NCBI GenBank assembly: GCA_946699065.1 | Contig: CAMPDV010001498.1 | Coordinates: 1-64,000 of the forward strand | DNA length: 64,000 nucleotides | Direction: 5' to 3' | Source of the DNA: Loxodes magnus | Taxonomy: Eukaryota; Ciliophora; Karyorelictea; Loxodida; Loxodidae | Shown here: piece by piece, positions 59,055-64,000 of the stretch | How the letters are laid out: each line of letters begins with the position of its first letter | How positions within the stretch are numbered: position 1 is the first letter of the stretch | Notes under the pieces: model-generated | Told to the model about the DNA's origin: nothing | The model's input: the letters and a program-made list of their open reading frames with translations, nothing else | The model's database searches: none | Program-made: the position numbers and the translations under genes

Positions 59055-60554
59055 TTTAAACTTAGAATAAAGCTTCTTTTTTAAGTTATATTGTAATTTA
59101 CTAATTATAAGGTAACTATATAGATAATTAGCATGCTATAATATAAACAAATAGCTTTCTAGACTTAAGCTTAGCTTTATATTATTTTATTAATTATATT
59201 AATGCTTCCAGTGCTTATCTAGCTTTTATCAATTTATTCATTTAATATATTTGCTATTATAGATTAAGATTGACTTCTAATGAAGGTACAGTTAAATTTA
59301 AGTTATTACCTATATTTGTGCTTAGATTAAACTCTTTTTTACATAATGGTGATTTATGCTTAACATTCTTAATTTTTAAATTTTAATATTTCTTTGACTA
59401 TTTCTTTAGTTGCTGGTCTCTAAATGAAAAAATACTCTTTTTATTTATTTTTTTAGTTGAAAAATATTTCTTTTTCCTTTAATATTTCTATAGTTATTTC
59501 AATTTGTGACAAACTGTAAGGAAAAGAGCCTCAATTATAAGTACTATTACAAAATAAATTTAACTTTCTTACTCTGTCTCATGGAATGATTATCATTTTA
59601 TTGAGTTTTATTTATTTATTAGGTTGTATTATTTACTTTTTTATCTAAACTTCTCTTTATTAAAACTTCAATATGATTCGGATTTATTAGAAGCTACTAT
59701 TTTCTAGCTGAATTATTATAATTAACGATTGTCTTTAATTATATTTAGTTTATTTTTTGTAGATTAGATTCTCTATAATTGAATGCTATAAAATTAGATT
59801 TCTTTTTACCTTTGTACACTTATTCTAAGCTTAAATGATATAAATTGAGTAAGGAATTAAAGAGAATATAGATCTAAATTTGCTTTTATCTTTAAATTAA
59901 GCAGAAATTAAAGATAAATAGTTTATCTAAATTATCCTTACAAGTTTATTAGTTATACTTTAATTCTTTATTATATTCAAATTTACTTCCTTATGGCTAT
60001 ATCCTTTCCTTAACTTTAGAAATTTACCTAAATTTAACTTTATTTTTAACTTTAAGTCACCAGCAAACCAAACCTATCATTAAATTTACAATTTATACAC
60101 TATTAGCAAATCAGAGCAATGATTAAGGTTTATGTGACTTATTACTTTTAATTAAGCTAACAAAAACCTATATTAAGATTTTGTGTACAGGATACATAAC
60201 TAAACCAATAACTCACTGGAGTACATATAATTATGATATTCTACTGAAAAGTAAATAAACATAATTTTAGATTTAATAAAGAAACTTCTAGATAAGTTTA
60301 TACTAAAAGCTAATACAAACAAAAATAGATTGATAAGATAAAAAGAATAAAATAATCAACTAGCTTTACAATAAAAAATATCTATTCTAGGATATATCTC
60401 ACTAAGTTAGAATAAAATGCAAGAAAATTATCTTTCATTTATAACTTAAGCATATAACAAATTTTACTCAATAATAAATAAAAACGAATCTACAATTTAC
60501 GCTAAAAACTCAAGGCTTTTAATATATTTAAGCAAAGCTTAAGCATAAATATAA
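59055..60554. other. Interval without a supported gene
   Basis: Second copy of 13944-15443, with few differences. Same comments apply. Confidence 0.4.
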
Positions 60555-60617
60555 GGCTCTATGGTGTAAGGGTAGCACGTGAGAGCTCAAAATTGGGTTC
60601 AAATCCCTGTAGAATCG
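60555..60617 (+). tRNA. Second copy of the shortened tRNA-Gln-like sequence
   Basis: Same sequence as 15444-15506, with the same short anticodon region and the T-run after it. Confidence 0.55.
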
Positions 60618-61556
60618 CTTTTTATTTATCTTTATAAAAAATTTAGCTTAGTAAGTTAATTAAATAAGCAAAAGAATGACTATAATATAAATATTTATAG
60701 CTAAATGTATCATATTATAAGTAAATACTCTAAAATTAAAATATAAATATGCCTAAATTAGATGCTCTAATTTATCTACAATTTTAATATTTTATTGATA
60801 ACTTTATTTATAATCTAAAATAAGGTTAAAGCTCTTCTAAAATTCCTATGACAAAGATAAAATTTGGTAAAATAAAATAAATATTTGCTTAAAACTTAGA
60901 ACATTAAGTATCTGTATTTCTGTAGAATTAAGAGATTTATTTGATTACTTTTGAAGTAAGTTTTAAATATAACTTTGTTATTCTTCGCATTATTATAATC
61001 ATCCAATTCCTTTTTATTTGTTTAGTGCTTGATTCTAATTTATAGAGAATTGTTAGTGGCTTACATTATAAAAAATTGTAAATATGATAAACATACCATT
61101 TGGTATAGTTTATTTTACCTAATTTTTAATTAAAATAAATTATTAGCTAATTAACTATTAACTTTATTTAATAAAGCTAAGTCTGAACCTTATTTAATGT
61201 CAGTTATATTGTAGTATCTCATAATTCTATCATCTCTTGTTGAAAGATTTAACAAGTATTTTAGAGCTAAAAAGCTAAGTATAGCTTAACCTGCATTTAA
61301 AGCTTATTATTAATTAAAAAATTTCTATAAAGATGCTATTTGATTCTACATGATTTATAACTAAGATCTCTAGAAAATTAGCATATTTAAATATTTCAAT
61401 TAATATTTAAAAATTTGATAGCTGCATCTAAGATCTATTTGGTGCTCTATGAAATAAGCCCTTATTCTATTTAAACTTAAGAATAAAATTAATTATTTAC
61501 TTTATATTCTCAAATTATATAATGTAAAAGCTTTTAAAATAAGTTTTTTAAGTTTT

Positions 61557-63026
61557 TCAATCGAAAGCTATAAAGAAATCTACTAGTGGTCCTTTTTTGT
61601 AAAGAGAAGAATCACCTGCTGGAATGTTCTAAGTCTCATAAAGTTCTAGAGTATATTACTTTATCCTTACGTTAGTCTTGAAATAGTCTATATTTCCACA
61701 ATACATATTTCCACCTTCAAACACAATCATTAAAGTGTATATCTAGTTTGCTTATATATTTATAAAATCATTCCATGTTTTTATAAGTTCGACTGCATTA
61801 GGATCTGAAGAATCAAGCTCAAGCGATCCTTCAAAAGAATGTACTATTTCGCTTTAAAAATCTGGATGAGCTTTGCTACCTTTATGAATCTAGAGGTTTC
61901 TAATATAAACAAATTAAGATTTTTAATATTTACTTGATAATCCTAATTTATAAATATAGCAATCTTCATTTACTTTAAAAGTCAGAAAATTTCTTTATCC
62001 TGTTATCTTTCAGTTACTATAAACACTAAATTTTATATTTAATTTAAATCTTAAAGTTTTTAATTTTAGGCCTATTTCTAGAAGTAAGATATCGAGAAGT
62101 TATCTATTTGAAGCAGCTTCTTCAGATTCTACTATACTTGAAAAATATTTCTAAAACTAAGTTTCAATTTATCCGTTCATTCCAGAAAATTTATTAGATT
62201 TTAATAAATCTTCCTTAATTTATAGTATTCAAGTGGCTTCTTCGTCATTCTATTAGAATAAATTTTTTAAATATTCTCCTACTGTTTTATAATATTTTTA
62301 GGGCTTTTAATCAATATATTTTATCGTTTTGAGAGTTTCAGGAGCTTTTAATCTGATTTATAGTAACTTGGAAATGTTTTGATGGTTTGTATTTGATTGA
62401 CTCTATAATTTTATTTTTTGCCCAGAGAGATAGTAATTTTTTTGATTTATGAAGTTAGTTATTTCTTTGTAAAGTTAAAACAGATTAAGTAAAGTTAGCT
62501 CTCTAAATCTGTTTTCTATTCTATTCTAATAGATAATGATTTATATATCTCTTTATTCTTTTATTTCCATTCAGTTATTTATTCCATTTAATAGATTAAA
62601 TAGCAAGCTTAATATTTAATCTGTTTTAGTTTGTTTAGAATGGTTTAACTTCTAAGTTATTTAATCTTTTATAGTTACTAGACTCTTTTCAGTTTATATC
62701 ACTTAACTCTTCCAATATCTCTATCAGTTATTTTTATTTTCCATTACTAAGTTCTGGATTCTAGTAAACTAATCTTAGAGCTATTTTTATTATTCTGTTT
62801 TTTGGGATTTAATAGTTAGTAATTATAAAATATTCTCATCAGGTTGTATCTAAAAAATCTATTTTTCAAACATCTGGAAATCGAAAGGACACATAAAAAA
62901 ATGGCTATGAATTTACCATTCAATACAGCATGCGAAGCAAAGAGTATGAGTGCATTAGAGTTTTTTAGGAGAATAATTTTAAAAGTTATAAAGTTGTTTA
63001 CACTTGAAGCAACAAAGCTACTCCAT
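61557..63026 (-). CDS. RING-finger protein, second copy (489 aa)
   Basis: Matches 16447-17916, same length and frame. All RING ligands are kept; near the first Cys pair the sequence reads L-C-C-F-K-C instead of L-Y-C-Y-K-C. A dense patch of substitutions at 61791-61850 changes residues (E-L-D-S-S-D-P-N-A for E-L-E-A-S-T-P-N-T) without breaking the frame. Confidence 0.85.
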
Positions 63027-64000
63027 TTAATATAAATTTTAAAAGTTAAAAGTTAAAATAATTTAATTACAAACTAAAATTAAAATTATTAATATCCTTT
63101 ATATTTTGGCTATAGTAGGATGTATAACTATATTTCTAGGTATATTTAACTCACTTAAAATTAGGATAAAGGGAATATAAGAAAATAAGCTAATTTTACT
63201 AAATACAAATATTAAGATAGGAACTTTAGTCATTTAGCAAGAAATGTATATTTAATGTAAAATAAATTACTATTGACTGAAATATTTCGAATCCTCCTTC
63301 TGGTAATCTTTTATTTAACTTATAGTGAGATTAATAATTTTTTATTCATAGTTCACTTAATTATTTTGATTTTCCTGAGTTTGCAATATTAAAATTAATA
63401 ACAATATGGATATAATTTAGTTTTGATTCATTAAGATACTAAAAATAGTAAATTTTAAACTATTCTTATGCCTCTGATACAAATAAGCTTATCCAAATAT
63501 AAGAAAATATTTCCTATATTAGGAAATAAAAATATAAGGATATAGTCCATTAAATGACAACTGAGAGCCTATTTTTTATATCTGGTTATTAATCCAAATC
63601 ATAAAAACTAAAAAAAACTTTTAAAAACTTGGTTCAGATAAAAGATGCCAATATATTTATTAGATGCCTAAATAACACAAGGCTTCTGGTATAATATTTA
63701 AATGTTGCTTACTGCAAGTGGAACAAGCTTTTTTAACAAGAAAGAAAATGAATAGAAGCCAAAAGCTTAAATTAGAATAATTTAAAGTTTATTCTCAATA
63801 TATGACTGAGATAATAGTATGAAAATGATTTAAATAAATCTAGTCTATTAAACTTTCTTAGAAAGTCATTATAAATAATATTGATTTTTCTAAGAATAAT
63901 ATATTTATTATTATCATATCTTACATGCAATATAGGATTTAAATAAAGTAGCGAGCTTTAAGAAGACTTAAGAAATTATTTTAGATTCTGGTTGCCTAAA
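63027..64000. other. Right end of the second block copy
   Basis: Matches 17917-18885. AT-rich, no gene supported, and more diverged from the first copy than the rest of the block. Confidence 0.45.

Larger units (their letters stand above)
45947..64000. repeat. Second copy of the large direct duplication
   Basis: Same gene order and orientation as positions 1-18885. It lacks the 833-bp zinc-knuckle element found at 12861-13693 in the first copy and carries a single copy of the target sequence at 58805-58817. It has a one-base deletion in the WWE-PARP gene near 48440, a 12-bp net gain in the SAM-like/KH-like gene, and increasing divergence towards the right end (after about 63200). Confidence 0.95.

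Noticed and set aside
1..64000. Tetrahymena-type code with TGA only as stop, and all long genes as pseudogenes
   Set aside because: Internal TGAs fall repeatedly on conserved Trp columns and swap with TGG between copies, which random nonsense mutations would not do.
1..64000. Mitochondrial origin, suggested by AT-richness and TGA as Trp
   Set aside because: TAA and TAG are also sense, and the genes are PARP, WWE and RING families of the nucleus/cytoplasm.
1..64000. CRISPR arrays, bacterial operons, ribosome binding sites
   Set aside because: No regularly spaced repeats of that kind and no bacterial gene content; the window is eukaryotic.

Overview
This window looks like nuclear DNA of a ciliate with an ambiguous genetic code. 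It is extremely AT-rich. In every recognisable gene TAA and TAG occur in frame at glutamine positions. TGA is used both inside genes, at conserved tryptophan positions, and as the final stop. That pattern is known from karyorelict ciliates (Loxodes/Parduczia type). Condylostoma, where all three stops can be sense, is the main alternative. The species cannot be named from the sequence. Because all three stop codons can be sense, an open frame proves little here, so calls without a recognised domain are given low confidence.

Layout. Positions 1-18885 and 45947-64000 are two near-identical direct copies of one block, offset about 45.9 kb; neither outer edge is visible. Each copy carries, in order: a plus-strand unrecognised gene; a minus-strand WWE-PARP gene (1618-4494, frameshifted in the second copy); a plus-strand unrecognised gene; a plus-strand gene for a SAM-like/KH-like protein split by a 439-bp GC-rich insertion; a small unrecognised minus ORF; a 5'-truncated WWE-PARP pseudogene; a decayed array of SAM-like modules; a tRNA-like sequence; and a minus-strand RING-finger gene. 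Only the first copy has an extra 833-bp element (12861-13693) encoding a 254-residue zinc-knuckle protein and flanked by a 13-bp target duplication.

The unique middle (about 18.9-45.9 kb) holds three more full-length WWE-PARP genes, all on the minus strand (20893-23840, 27880-30875, 35189-38059). It also holds a gene with three tandem SAM-like modules (41057-42505), its inverted single-module copy (44256-45389), and several unrecognised ORFs.

The unifying theme is one expanding family. Each member starts with a helical module opening Asp-Trp-Ile-Ser, continues into KH-like repeats resembling those of PARP14/PARP10, and in long members ends with three WWE domains and a PARP catalytic domain. 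Only one of the four full-length paralogs keeps the catalytic histidine; the other three have tyrosine there. Short members lack WWE and PARP. Together with a RING protein, duplications, inversions, truncations and insertions, this looks like a birth-and-death cluster of ADP-ribose signalling genes. A defence or stress role is a guess from the domain make-up, not something the sequence shows.
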